In this document: positions 46,365-58,443 of the stretch, in pieces
Numbering within the stretch: the first letter of the stretch is position 1
How the letters are laid out: each line of letters opens with the position of its first letter
Source of the DNA: Aquanectria penicillioides
Lineage: Eukaryota; Ascomycota; Sordariomycetes; Hypocreales; Nectriaceae
Direction: 5' to 3'
DNA length: 64,000 bases
Assembly (NCBI GenBank): GCA_003415625.1
Contig: PYIU01000009.1
Location: 3,224,001-3,288,000 of the forward strand
Program-made: the position numbers and the translations under genes
Notes under the pieces: generated by a model
Told to the model about the DNA's origin: nothing
The model's input: only the letters and a program-made list of their open reading frames with translations
Databases searched by the model: none

Positions 46365-47989
46365 GTGGCTTTTGGTCGGTTCGAGATATCGGCCTCTTTG
46401 TATTACCAGATCACCCTGTAGTTATACTAGCCAGCTTCAGTAGGGGCCCTTTTATGTGTGTGCACTGCAACTTTCCAACATGGACACGTAGAATGCGTAA
46501 TTTTGAGCTTTTCCGTTGCTTTTTATCATGGGGTTTCTCTTTAGCAGGGAATGCCTTTCGTACCGAACACAGTTGTAACATTCTGTCCAACTGATGATTT
46601 TAATCCTCCTCAATGTACTCACGCCTCTATTGAGATGTACGAATATTCCCATAAAAGTTTATAAGCTCGCCAGCACTTTTAGGGGCATTCCAATGCTCTC
46701 TACCTCCAGAAACAAGACTAGGGCCCCCAAGAAAACATTTGTTCCTTCGTGCCTCCTAATAAAACCACAACGGACCACGTCTTGCACCGGATTCAAGACA
46801 AAGGGTGCTATTAACCGCCCTCACAAGACATTCATTTCGCCCCTGCGTCGCTAGTTATACTCTGGCCTTCCAGCCCTTTTTTATCGAATTAGCATCGATT
46901 TCCAGGGAAAGGCAACGTTGCGCACATATAAACTTAGTGTTCCGCATCATACTTGACCTGTTCGCAGATCATCCCATTTTGTCGTCCGTTTTGGCATATT
47001 GAATCTATTTTAATTATTAGATCTTTTTCTGGATCACAATCCCTTTGCGAAAGTCTTTCGATGGCCTCAAAATACTTCTTGCGATCATTGCGCTGGTGGG
47101 GCTTTCACATGCGATAGATCTACCGACTCCGACTTCGACTCCGACTCCTACAGATATCACTCGCCCAATTCCGTCGTTCCGTGTTTTTACCTGACTGAAT
47201 ATAACTTGTGACATTGCGATCCAGAGTCGAGTAAGCTTCTTTCTTTGCTTAGTTCTTTCCTTTCTTACAGACTTCTCATCGACGCGTTGGGGGTATTTAC
47301 TAACCATCGATCTGTCGGCTCGGCCTTCCGTTTATGTACCAATTGGATCGCAGATTGGGTCCATTCCCGTTAACCCCTGAGGCTTGGAGAAAGTTGTCGT
47401 TATCCAACCTGTAAATTTTGTAATTGGTGAACTCGAACATGTTGTTATTATGGTTCATGGCATGCGGAAAGATGCTGGAATTTACTGGAAGAGACTGGAT
47501 TTAGTTCTCGAAGTCGCTCGCTAATTAAATTTCACCGGCCGAAGGCGCAATATGGTCGCTATTGCCCCAGTCCTATCCTCCAATTCTTTCCTTCCTAACC
47601 TCCCTGCTCATACCAAGCTCTCGCCGATAAATTCTTCAACGAAGCAAAGTACCCTAAGGTCACGATCCTGGACTGAGATTATCAGTGGGTCCCAAAACGA
47701 AAAAGGAGTCTGTTAGGATGGAAGTTGGCGTAATAACGAGATGTGAAGAAAGACAGCATAAAATCGGCGGTCTTATTCTATCTTCAACTCTAAGGCTCTG
47801 CCTTTCTTTCTTGCTTGGCGCACAGATAGGATTTGCGCCTTGTGAGCAACGATTGCTGGACTTTCGGTGCTGGCCTACCCTATAGCTCTCACTCAGTCCA
47901 AGAATTCAATTGTGCACTGATGATGCCTGCAGCCAACGCAAACCTTTGTCTAAAAATAGGTTGAAACTGAAATATAATTACAATTTTAC
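46365..47989. other. Intergenic, no gene seen
   Basis: About 1.6 kb between convergent genes. Only short frames. A CGACTC repeat-like stretch (GACTCCGACTTCGACTCCGACTCC) lies near 47125-47150 without coding context. Confidence 0.55.
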
Positions 47990-49219
47990 TTATGCACTAT
48001 TTTCTAGGATCCATTCCTCTACCATGTCTGTCCCAAATGTCATCTCTAACATTGTTGTCCCAAATTCGTCAATGTGCGCAGGGCTTGAGTTCAAAAAGAA
48101 ACTGTCGGCGTCTCGTCGTTGAATAAATCTTACGTTTTGCTCCGAGCGTAGTTTCTCCCATGTGATGCTAGACTTGGCTTCCCATAGCCCATTGCCGTTC
48201 ATGAATTTGATGCTTCCAGGACAGGGGGCCCAACCTTGTTGGAGTGTCATGTACACAGAATACATACCCATGGCGGTCAGCCAGGCCCTCCGTACGCTCT
48301 CTGCTAGGATCCACATGTGCCATACGTCTTGACTGTTGGATAACTGTCTGGAGGCAGCCTGCAGATGGAGTGGATTTTCAGTTCTGGATAGATTATGGCG
48401 CGCATGCTCAAATAAATCTGTTACCCATCGATGCAAGAACCCAAACCGGCCTTCTGCAAGATATCGTGATCGAACATCAACGTCAAATAGACATATGGCT
48501 TGGTATACAGTGAGAGCATGGACCCGTGCCAATTTCTCCAAGATGTCGAGGTGTCTTGATGACATATCGGTACATTCTGGGCTCGCCAGGCCGCAGTTTT
48601 CCAAAACCAAGTCGTTGGCCCGATCTTCTATAATACTCAGGACAAGATCCGTATTTTGTTCCGTCTTGTGGATGTAGGCTGATAAAGTTGCGAATGCGAT
48701 CTGAAGGCAGGCAGGGAACTTGCCCCGGTATAGCTGAGAGTGAATGAATGGACTGCTACCAGTCACGACCCACTTCTCGAGCCAGCGCTGAATCGTTTTG
48801 ACAAAACGCTTCAATACAGAGCTTGAAAATGAAACCTGAACGTGTTCATCAGAAGATTCGAATGCCCAGGTCTCTGGACACAGAAACCAGTCGATAGCAG
48901 ACTCGGTGCTAGAAGACGCGCGTGATGGGGCGATTTGATCATGATGGAATGGGTTTGCTGCTGATGCTGCAATAACGGTATGATTCAGAAAGAAAGGCAA
49001 CGAAGAAGTGGCGAGACTTCCAAAAGTATCAGTATCAGTAAAAGGATCTCCAGGCACGTCGGTCAAGCGCCCCAAATGAATGAAGCTGCCGGCGTTGGGC
49101 GTTGGATAGGAACACTCTATCGCCTTGCCCCTGCAGCGCTGACAAGCCGGCAACTGCCTGTCACACTTCCGTTTTGCCTTGGAGCAAGAATTGCAGGCTC
49201 TCGACTCAGTGAGTGACAT
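47990..49219 (-). CDS. Zn(II)2Cys6 transcription factor
   Basis: A single exon encodes 409 aa. Residues 9-36 form a complete binuclear zinc cluster with all six cysteines (C9, C12, C19, C26, C29, C36) in CX2CX6CX6CX2CX6C spacing, followed by 'SYPTPNAG'. The rest is mostly helical. It includes 'VLKRFVKTIQRWLEKWV', 'CLQIAFATLSAYIHKTEQN' and 'HMWILAESVRRAWLTAMGMY', resembling the acidic/helical region of regulators found beside metabolite clusters. It should bind DNA in the nucleus. It is divergent from the short-chain dehydrogenase gene with 532 nt between the starts, so a shared promoter is likely and the dehydrogenase is a candidate target. The frame is intact. Confidence 0.88.
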   Translation of the reverse strand: MSLTESRACNSCSKAKRKCDRQLPACQRCRGKAIECSYPTPNAGSFIHLGRLTDVPGDPFTDTDTFGSLATSSLPFFLNHTVIAASAANPFHHDQIAPSRASSSTESAIDWFLCPETWAFESSDEHVQVSFSSSVLKRFVKTIQRWLEKWVVTGSSPFIHSQLYRGKFPACLQIAFATLSAYIHKTEQNTDLVLSIIEDRANDLVLENCGLASPECTDMSSRHLDILEKLARVHALTVYQAICLFDVDVRSRYLAEGRFGFLHRWVTDLFEHARHNLSRTENPLHLQAASRQLSNSQDVWHMWILAESVRRAWLTAMGMYSVYMTLQQGWAPCPGSIKFMNGNGLWEAKSSITWEKLRSEQNVRFIQRRDADSFFLNSSPAHIDEFGTTMLEMTFGTDMVEEWILENSA

Positions 49220-49751
49220 ATTTCAGGCTCCCCATCGGTAATGATTGATGCGATTGCGTGCTTCCTCTCAGGTTCTGTGTGATAGTGGACGCTATCCCGA
49301 ACGTCTCAGCTGTCCCACATAGCGATCTGCCCAATATCGCATTTGTCAGCTGGAGGAATGCGGGCGCTATCCGGATTGGGATAGACTCCGCCGCAAGACA
49401 TTCACAACTTGCTCCATTGCTGAATTTGTTGGCAATGGATTGCGTCTAGTCCTTAATATTCATTGACATATTCTATAAGTTTGCGGATGCACAGTCACGG
49501 AGTGGAAACCAGGGAGTCAACGAGCGGACTAGTGTCCGCCGAGATAAACAGATGATTTGAAATCCAGAGAATGAATAAAAATGCTGCACAGAGCGAAACG
49601 TAAAGTGATTCTGAGTAAATGGGGCTGTATATAAAACGGAAAGAAGTTGCCATGCTTGCTCTCAATTATCGACACTGATTCTATATCCAATCACCCTAGT
49701 TGCAACATATTCACTCATCCAAGGCCAAGTTTACATTTCCAGCAGATCAAA
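49220..49751. promoter_or_regulatory. Shared divergent promoter region
   Basis: 532 nt between the regulator start and the dehydrogenase start. A TATATAAAA run at 49628-49636 lies about 116 nt before the dehydrogenase ATG. CGG triplets occur near 49500-49535 (AGTCACGG, GAGCGGAC), the half-site type bound by Zn2Cys6 proteins, but no clear paired site stands out. Confidence 0.5.
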
Positions 49752-50796
49752 ATGGATGATTTTCTCAAGACTGACTTCACTTCCACGGTGCACCGTGAGC
49801 CATACGCCGCCATCTCTCCCACACGACCGGAGCTCAACAAGTCTGGCAAAACTGTCCTCATCACTGGTGGTTCTTCTGGAGTTGGAAAGGCAATTGCGAA
49901 AAACTTTGCTCTCGCACATGCTGATACCGTCATCATCATTGCTCGCCGCCTAGCCATGCTGGAGAAAGCTTCTGCAGAACTTGAGCGCGCCGCGAGCGAA
50001 GTTCAATCGCCAACAAAGATCATGACGCGCAGCTGTGACGTTACCAAGTCCTCGGAGGTGCTTGCACTCTGGGGTGAACTCAAATCACTCGAGATCACTG
50101 TCGATGTCCTAGTACTCAACGCTGCCAAATTCTCCGACAAAAGGTCAATGTTTGACCTTGGAATTGACGAGGTCTGGTCCCAATTCGAGGCCAACGTCAA
50201 AGGCCCGTTGATGATTGCCGAGCACTTTCACCGTCAAATTAGTGACAAACAGAAGGTGAGATTATTTGGCACATCCTCTTCCTTGTCATCTATGATGTTG
50301 ATACTGGTACTACACACAATAGTTCCTCGTCAACATTGCAACAGCATCCATGCATTTGCTGCACCATCCTGTGATTGCCGAGAGTCCGGCATACAATCTA
50401 ACTAAAGCAAGTGGGGCTTTTGCCATCCAGCTTGTTGCAGATGGAACTACGCCTGACAAGATGCAGGTTATCAATGTCCACCCAGGCGTTATTTACGGCG
50501 AGGGTTGGGTTACCATGGGAGTCACCAGAGACATGTTTCCATTTGACGAAGGTATGTAACGCTCAATATGTGCATCAGACGGTGGATGCTGATCTGGTTG
50601 TTTTCAAGACGATTTGCCTGGAGCATTTGCAGTTTGGGCGGCTTCGGAGGAAGCCAAGTTCCTCCACGGTCGTTTCGTATGGGCGTCTTGGGATGTGAAC
50701 GAACTTGCTAGTGGGGACGTTCGTACAAGCATTGAAGAGGATCTGGACTACCTCAGGCTTGGGGTTAAGGGACTGAAAGGCACGAATCGAGCATAG
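49752..50796 (+). CDS. Short-chain dehydrogenase/reductase
   Basis: Three exons (49752-50255, 50323-50551, 50609-50796) join in phase to 306 aa. The Rossmann cofactor motif is 'TGGSSGVG' at residues 38-45 and the central motif is 'LNAA' (variant of NNAG). The catalytic residues are Ser177 and Tyr192-x-x-x-Lys196 ('YNLTK'). 'NVHPGVIYGEGW' matches the PG segment after the active site. The Arg-rich 'IIIARRLAML' after the first strands suggests an NADP(H) preference. The enzyme should be cytosolic and reduce or oxidise a carbonyl/alcohol; the substrate is unknown. The last intron ends in TTCAAG. It is divergent from the Zn2Cys6 regulator and faces the NmrA-type gene. Confidence 0.9.
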
Positions 50797-51559
50797 TGCA
50801 TGAGACAAGGCTTGTGTTCTATGGATTGTTAGAGATCTGTTTTCAAGCCATGGTGAAGTTGTAAATATCATTGGTTCTGTTCAATTTCTATAATCAATTT
50901 TTAAACGTGCCTTGTATCACTTCCTCCATTCAATTTCATTGAGCTCGTATTCGAAGAAATAGTGAAACGCCACCATGTTAAAGACAGCTCAATAATGTGA
51001 GAAGCAAAATCATCTGCATTGTTCAACCCTCAAGTAATTGCTCATTTCGGCATTAAAGAAATTCATTGTCTTAAGGCAACGTAAGATGGTTAGATTGGAC
51101 TCTCTTATATAGAACTTCACCTATTCTGTGGCGTAATGTTATGAATTTCCCCGTTTCTTGATCTGGTAGCGACTGAAGGAACCCATATTGGGATAGTTTA
51201 GAATTTGATTCATTTCCTGTTTAGGCAAGTAATCTTTAGAGTGGGCCGGACATGTCATTGCGACCACGGATTATTCCATTAGCGAGATGCAGAACAACGA
51301 GCTACTTTCTGAGCAGGACTCGTCCAGCTGTGATCTTGACTTTGATCATGCCATCCGTCATTTTTCTACGGGTTGATTGTTATTGAACTCTCCAAAATAT
51401 GAATTGATATATATTTTGGCATTTTGTCATATTGCGTCATACTTTTTGCACACGGTAACTGCTGCAAGCCGGTTTGCCACTATCACGGTCATCATGATGA
51501 AGTAGCTTTGTCAAGTCAAGTCAATTTATACATCCCTTAACCCGAATATTATCCAATAT
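50797..51559. other. Intergenic between convergent genes
   Basis: About 760 nt, AT-rich, holding two 3' flanks. No coding frame of note. Confidence 0.6.
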
Positions 51560-52574
51560 TCAAGCCAGTGCATGCTTGATAGTTTCCTCTAGAGGTTCCC
51601 GCTGCAAACCAAGAAGCTCATTCGCACTATCCTCCGGGTCAAGCGCATGACCAGCGCCATTAGCAAAGAGGAACTGTTCAAGGTACTGAAGAAAGGCACT
51701 AAAATCGTGCTTAGCGACCTTTTCATCTCCAATCTTCTCTAACTCAGCGCTAGTGATGCGCGAGACTTCAAATTTGGCTTCGGTAATTTTCTCAAGAGCC
51801 TTGAGAATATCATTTTGAGTCGTGACAATCCCAGCTACGCTGAGATACTTATTGGCTGTCTCTGCTGGATTCTTAAGAATTCCAACTACCGCCTTTCCGA
51901 TGAATCCTAGAGTGCTGGCCGAGAAGGGCTCATTGCCCGAATCAACAACGGTAAATTTGCGCTGCTGCGGGTTGACAAATGTGCTGCCGCGCTTGAGAGT
52001 CTACACTTGGTTAGATATTTTCTGTGCTCCGTTGCCTCGGGAATACAAGTATCCTACCCAGTCAAAGAATAGTCCGTTGGAGAGGCCTGTCCAAGAGAAC
52101 CAGTCATTCTTGCTGGCAAGTTCGATCAGGTAGTCGGTATTGTTAACTTTTGCGGCGAGGAGACCGCCGATCTTGGTATCGCGATACTTGCGAGTCTCGA
52201 TGCCGAATTCCGAGGGGATAAACCGAGGGACTTTGGCAGCAACAACAGCATCAATGATAGTTTTTTGATCGCGAGAAGCTGCGCTAGCTGCGGTGGAAAT
52301 AACGGCATCCTGGCCTGACACGGCATCCTTGACAGAGTCTCGCGAGCCCAGATCTGCTCGCTTCACGGCCACTTTATCGGGGAATGTTGCTTTGGATTCG
52401 ATGCGAGTAATGGCTGTCACCTCAAAATTGGCGTCGAGAAGGGCCTTGACGACCTCGGCACCGAGGTTGCCCGATGCCTAAGAGATGTAGAAATTAGCGC
52501 TTGAAGATTTGCATCATGTTGGGTGGTCCACAGGCTTGCCGTACTCCGATGATTGCGACCTTTTGGATAGCCAT
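51560..52574 (-). CDS. NmrA/isoflavone-reductase-type NAD(P)-binding oxidoreductase
   Basis: Three exons (52574-52545, 52477-52058, 52000-51560) join in phase 0 to 296 aa. Exon 1 encodes just ten residues up to the first Gly of the dinucleotide motif, completed by exon 2: 'IIGASGNLGAEVV' (GxxGxxG at residues 10-16). Then follow 'VISTAASAASRDQKTIIDA' and 'VPRFIPSEFGIET', the SEFG block characteristic of the isoflavone reductase/phenylcoumaran benzylic ether reductase family. Later come 'WTGLSNGLFFDW' and 'TLKRGSTFVNPQQRKFTVVD'. Members reduce small phenolics with NADPH or act as redox-sensing regulators. The substrate is unknown here. The frame is intact and the length is normal. Confidence 0.88.
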
Positions 52575-54732
52575 GGCTAAATATGTTGAGAGTGAGGATA
52601 GAATTGAAGAATTATCTGGGACTGCTGGTTTGCGCGATGAAGACGAAGCAAGAATGATTAACACAGAATTTGTGGCATTTCGTCCTTTTATGTTCTCAGC
52701 CTCGACGGCAATGACACCATTCTCGGGATTGCGGGGGACGCACATTCGGGACCACTTGTTGCTTAACAACCAGAATGATGCCATGATTGGATCCGATGCC
52801 AACATTCTCTTCCGGAAAATATCGGTTGGCGCATTCAGAGTCGTGATGGAGAGAAAATGAACTCGAATTCTTGCCGCATATTGGCCTCTTCAATCCGAGT
52901 GTATTTCTTTCTGGGATCGATGACTAACATGCATTGATGCGTTTCGTCGCTTGTCGATAATCGGTTCCGTGCCGGGTTCTACAGTAGCTTGGATGAGTGC
53001 AGTGACGTCAATGTTTTCTTTTTTTCCTTTTTTTCTAGACCAATTTATTTCGCCATCTTGCACCCAATGAGAATGGAAATGACAACAAAGTGGCGTAATA
53101 TTGTTGATAGTTGAGAGACGACAAGTCAACGTCTTACAAAGGTTGATGCAGAATGGACAACTGAGTTGGTGCACTGATAACTGATTCACCGAACCAAGAG
53201 TAACTCGGTCGATAGAAAATATAGCAGCAATGCTCGGCGCTGATTTCCTCGAGAAACTCATGATAATCGGGCATTGGCTTTCTAGAACAATGGCAAGTTG
53301 GTTGAGTAGACTCTCGGTTGTCGGCGATCGCTGGTATGTCGATCAAGTTGGCGATTGCCCTTCAGCATCTGAGGTTAAGCCGAATGAAAAGTGAATGAAA
53401 TACATTCTCGCCTCAGCTCGCCCTTCTCAAGTTGGCCACTGTCCATTCTGTTCTCCCGACCAGTGAACTCCATCGAGTCAAAAGTTAATGCTCAGACTCC
53501 TGAAATAGCGGTATTCATCCAATTTCCCTTGGTGCGCGGAAAACATCACCCGTCCCGGCTGCTAGTTCTGAATTGCCGTCATCATCCTCACTATTCAACC
53601 GGGTCTAGGCTGGTTGCCACTGAAAGGGAAGTCGGGGGAGTGATGCCGTAGAATTGCGTGGCTAGAATCGGTCTAGCATGATAGAATAGCCAAAGCTCAA
53701 ACGATGGAGAGGTGAGCTCGATCTTGGATATTCAGACAGGGGAGTCGACAGCGATGCGTTGATGTGAGAAGCAGCAGCTATCTCACGTGTAGAACGAGCA
53801 TAGGGAATGTTTAGCGATATCTACCCGTTGCCGACCCACTGCAGACTGATAATGTTCGCTTGCAACTTTAGGCTCTCATTGGCGTGGCTCAGAACAGACA
53901 GAAAGACGGGGAGACTAGCCAAAGGCCTTCTTCAGTCATTCAGTGAAACGCGCAGGGTTTATTTAACGGGCCACGTCGAAAGCTCTCGGGGTTAAAATTA
54001 TGGCCCGAGCCACAGTGAAAACGGGGTAATTGACGCGACGAGGCATGACTCTGGCACAGCACTCTGTGATGTAACTATACGAGTCAGCGCCGATGCTTTC
54101 AGAAGGTCATGGCGAACCGTGTGCAATTCATTGCGACCTTATCGCCAGCGGGGAGGGATGGGGAGGGAAGCCCCTCATATATTTTTCGTGTTGATAGGCT
54201 GAATTTCGCAGTGACGGTTCCAAACAACCGGATAGACACGTATGTGGTGCCGGTCTTAGCATCTGCAGGGGATGGCTTAAGCATCCCGGTGCTTGTATGG
54301 GCTTCTCCAGTCCCCAGAAGTGGCATCTCGGAGCGAGATAAGGAACGGCTGGGGGAGAAAAGACGGTTGACATGGGGAGATAAGACGGGTTCAACGCGAC
54401 GCATTGGAGAACCTCGCAATCCACGCAATCAGCAATCAGCAATCAGTCATGGCCGATCGTAGAGTGGGCCGACTGATAGCACCAGCGCTAGGTAGCTTTC
54501 GAAGAGCAACCCAGGAAACTCAATACCCACCGGATGAATATCCACCACATATTTAAAGTGTCAACCATCTCCATCGTTGCAACTGTTTGATTCCTTGCCA
54601 GGCAGTTCAACCCCATAGTCTACACTCCTCCAGCTCTCTGCTGCACTTCGTTGTCTGTGGCTTGGGCTTTTCGTTTTTCGCAGGGTTTGGTGGAGCATCG
54701 TAAGGTTACATTGCCGATCCCACAACACAACC
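52575..54732. other. Intergenic, no gene supported
   Basis: About 2.2 kb between divergent genes, holding both promoters. Small frames at 52890-53346 and 54099-54462 show no motifs. A perfect three-copy 7-nt tandem (GCAATCA) lies at 54425-54445. Confidence 0.55.
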
Positions 54733-56653
54733 ATGTCGTCGATAAAGGACGCCCCGCAGGGGTACGAAGATGGGGAGCGTTTACCGCCAGGAACTGTTCG
54801 CCTTATTGACATAGAGGGAACTGTCGTCACGAAGCACGCTGAAGGTGATGGCCAACGTGACATTATCCTGGTTCCTCGTCCTAGCGATGATCCCGAGGAC
54901 CCTCTCAACTGGACCTTTAACCGAAAGCTTTTGGCGACTAGTTGCGTAGTCATGTATACCATCATGACTGCTATTCCCTCCAGCGCTGTCTACTCCGTCG
55001 TAACTCCAATTCGCCAAGCTACCTCGCTGAGCCTGACAGATATCAACAATGGAACAGGTATCATGGTAAGTTGAGACTGAACCAAGAAAACAACAATGCA
55101 CATCCATATTTTGTTTTTTTGACTTCGGAAGCAATTGAGATTGCAATTGCTCTTTTTGTGGACCTTCAACTAATCTGCTGATTAGTTCTTGTTCTACGGC
55201 TGGGGATGTGTTCTTTGGCAACCTATCGCTCTTCAGTACGGAAAGCGACCAGTCTACCTCTTCTCAATTCTGATGAACATAATCATCCTCGCCTGCGCCC
55301 CTCTCTGCACAACCTCCCATTCTTATCTGGTCAACCGAATCTTGTTGGGATTCTTCGGCGCCCCCGTTGAGTCTCTTTGCGAAATCTCAATCACAGATAT
55401 ATGGTTTGCCCACGAACGCCCCAAGTTCCTGGCTTGGTATGGCTGGTCTCTGGCATTGACTGGAAAGCTGGCACCGATGCTGTCCGGTTTCATTAACGTC
55501 GGCATGGGATGGAAATGGACCCTTTGGTGGTGCTCTATTTGGAACGGCATCTCCTTCGTCTACTGCTTCTTTCTCATGGAGGAGACAAACTACGACCGAA
55601 AGCACACTTCTCAGCCCTCGCAGGAGGTCTCGCCCGACCCTGCAGCTGCTGAGACCTCGGAGAAGTCTACTGATGGCAAGTCCACGCCTCAAGAGTCGAC
55701 CTCTCCCCAAACCGGTGGCGACTTTGAAACCGGCGAAGTACAATGGCCCAGGAAGACATTCCTTGACAAGCTCAGTCTCAAGGATAAGAAGCGTCCTAAC
55801 CGACTCCTCGATATCCTCATCGCTCCCTTTAAGGGATTTACCTACCCCGGTGTTGTCTGGGCTGGGTGAGTGACCCCACAATGGGCGCATTACACCTGTG
55901 CTGGAAACAGTGACATTGGCTAACCACAATGGGTTTTACAGTCTCATGTACGGAGGAAACAACTTGGTTTGGATGGGCGTCCAGAACGCTACCATTGGCA
56001 CTGTTTACACCACTCAGTATGGCTTCAGCACTGCAGGGGTCGCTGCCGCGTATTGCGGTGGTATCATCGGTACCATCTTTGGGTTAGTGTCTCTCTCCAA
56101 TGTCCTGTTTTTGTTCTATGCTAACAATTTCCTCTCCAGTGGCTACTATTGTGGAAAGATGGGTCGCTTCCTTACCATCCGCCTCGCCCGTCGCAATGGC
56201 GGTATTTCGGAGCCCGAGCACACCCTCTACATGTTCATTGCCAGCATCTTCCTCGTTCCTTTCAGTCTCATCCTGTATGGACTTGGCGTCACCTATCATA
56301 TTCACTGGTTCGGATTGGTTGTTTCGCAGACCTTCTTGGCTATGAACGGTGCTCTGTGCGTTGCCGCTGCTCTTAACTATGCCATCTCAAGTTACCGCGA
56401 GCTTTCCGGCGACATGGTCACAACCTGTGTCTTGATTCGCAACACCTTGTCGTTTGCCATTAACTACGGCATCACACCGTGGATTAACAAGAGCGGATAC
56501 CGCAACGTCTATTGCACTGTTGCTGCGATCAGTGTTGTGTGGAACGGCACCTTGTTCCTGATGACCCGATATGGACGAAAGATAAGGGAGAAGAATGCTG
56601 AGCGATACTGGCGGGATGTCGACCGTGCCAGAGCCAAGGGCATGGGTCACTAA
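54733..56653 (+). CDS. MFS transporter (DHA1-type drug:H+ antiporter family)
   Basis: Four exons (54733-55065, 55186-55865, 55942-56082, 56140-56653) join in phase to 555 aa; introns show CAACTAATC and GCTAACA branch sites. A hydrophilic N-terminus of ~65 residues ends in 'DDPEDPLNWTFNRK', the usual entry block of fungal DHA1 proteins. TM1-6 include 'YGWGCVLWQPIALQYGKRPV' (MFS signature A position) and 'NRILLGFFGAPVESLCE'. A long cytoplasmic loop of ~100 residues rich in Ser/Thr/Pro/Glu separates the two halves. TM7-12 include 'AAYCGGIIGTIFGGYYCGKM' and 'IRNTLSFAINYGITPW'. It should export or import a small molecule at the plasma membrane. Its place beside reductases suggests a metabolite carrier. 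Intact, unlike the MFS relic at 26.5 kb. Confidence 0.9.
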
Positions 56654-57495
56654 GGGAGTGCTCATTTTGCTAGTCTACTTCCTGAACTGCGTCTTGCGCG
56701 CATAGACTCGGAGCAGCACGAATATACTATACACACTAGACGCTAGAAGGTTCCATCTCAAGGAAGTGAGACAGAAATATACAGAGAACAATGATGGCTG
56801 AGGGAAAACAGGCTGAAGCAACTTGCAATTAAAAGCTGGCGTGTCCAACATTCCATGACGTGACAGAATTAGACCCAAGAGTTGAAAACGGACCAACAGA
56901 GCTTTTCATTGATCATTCTACTCCCACATTTGTGGTGCCTCTCTTGAGCTGAGGGGCGAGCGCGGGGATATTGCCATTCTTGACCGCCATGCCCATGAAT
57001 CAATCCTTCAATGTGGCATGTGATGGTTCAGATAATAGGTTCAATAACAATAGCAACGAAATGGAATTTGCAAAAAGCACCTCTTGTAAGTTTACCTTGT
57101 ATTGCCAAGATGACTACGCCTCTTCATTGCATCTGTCCTGTAGCTATTCGCACTCGTGCATCTCGCCGTTACATTCTACTTTCAACCAAACGTCAACCAC
57201 GACCATGTTTAGCATTTCTGGGCAAAAGAAAGGTGGAATTGTTGACGATTTTCGAACTCTCTAGACTCTCATCATGACTGACTCATGTCGTCGTCGTCCA
57301 CTTTATTCACTCTTTGGTCTTCTCCTCCAGCTTCCATTCTTCCATGCGGGCAAAAGGAGGGCAACCAAGTGGAGCGAGCCCACCAATGCCAGGCCGTTAT
57401 TTATTTCCCCGCACCCTCTAACCTCCACCTGATCATCAGATTCTCACCGCAAGACAACTCAACTCTTCCTCTCTTTACAATATTCAGCTTCGAAA
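56654..57495. other. Intergenic, no gene seen
   Basis: About 840 nt between two plus-strand genes, holding the promoter of the ABM-like gene. No motif-bearing frame. Confidence 0.6.
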
Positions 57496-58443
57496 ATGAC
57501 AGACAACGTGACAGAATTCTCTTGCATTTCCCTCAAAGAGGGCGTTGACCCCTTTGACGAGTCCTCCGATGCCGGCAAGGTGCTGGCTGGAGCTCTCGAC
57601 AGTGCTCTGAAGCATCCTGGTGCTCAGCGCGCTTACACCGGTCGCGAGATCGAGAACCCCTCGAATCTGTGGATGTTCCTGGAATGGGAGAGCGTTGATC
57701 AGCACATTAGCTATCTTACAAGCGAGTAAGTTTACGTGTATTTCTTCGACTCTGCAACTGTAGTATGCACCAGTCAAACACACTCTATTTATCCCTCTTC
57801 TAACCACGGAGCTGGAGTTGATTCTCCGACCATGCCCAAAACACATGATCCGATCATACGTCAACGACAAAACTGACACCTTTCCCCATTATCTAGCGAG
57901 CATGGGCCCATCATTGAGTCTCTTAAGACCCATTGCGATCTTGAAAAAGGCTTCAGCAAGCATGTCAAAGTGAACCCTTTCCCCGTGGAGGATGTTCTAG
58001 ACAAGGCGCGGTCGCCCGTGACTGAAGTTCTCATCGCCTACTTCCCCTCGGACTATGACAGCGACTCACGCACTGCTGCCGCCACAAGCCTGGGGCAGTT
58101 TGCCGGCAGAGCTCTCAAGACCTGTCCCGACTGGCGAGGAATCAGCTTCGGCTGGAGCCTGGAGAACGACGTGCCAGTCAAGGGCGACGAGTCCAAGTCA
58201 GGTGCCATGCTCGTGGCGTTCATCGGCTGGCCAAGCGTGGAGGCTCATCACAAGTTCCGTGAGACGGAGCCTTTCAAGGAGAACATTGGCCTGTTGAGGG
58301 AGATGCCGGGCTTGATCAAGCTGACTGCATTCCATGTAAGCTGCCTGAGCAAGGCTGCCGCGGGTGTTCGCGGACCTCAGGTGGATGATTACGAGCAGCA
58401 TGACGAACATGGACACAGCTGTGGCTCGGGTGGATGCTGTTGA
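57496..58443 (+). CDS. ABM-like protein with His/Cys-rich tail
   Basis: Two exons (57496-57725 and 57897-58443, intron 171 nt, longer than its neighbours) join in phase 2 to 258 aa. No signal peptide. Two repeats of an antibiotic-biosynthesis-monooxygenase/Dabb-like alpha-beta unit can be seen: 'LKHPGAQRAYTGREIENPSN..LWMFLEWESVDQHISY' and 'LKTCPDWRGISFGWSLEND..MLVAFIGWPSVEAHHKF'. The Trp-x-Ser-x-x-x-His endings are typical of this fold. The last ~17 residues are unusual, with alternating His/Glu/Asp followed by Cys-Gly-Ser-Gly-Gly-Cys-Cys, suggesting metal binding. Family proteins often shape or oxidise aromatic metabolites. Its proximity to reductases and a transporter fits a small pathway. 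Function not proven. Confidence 0.8.
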
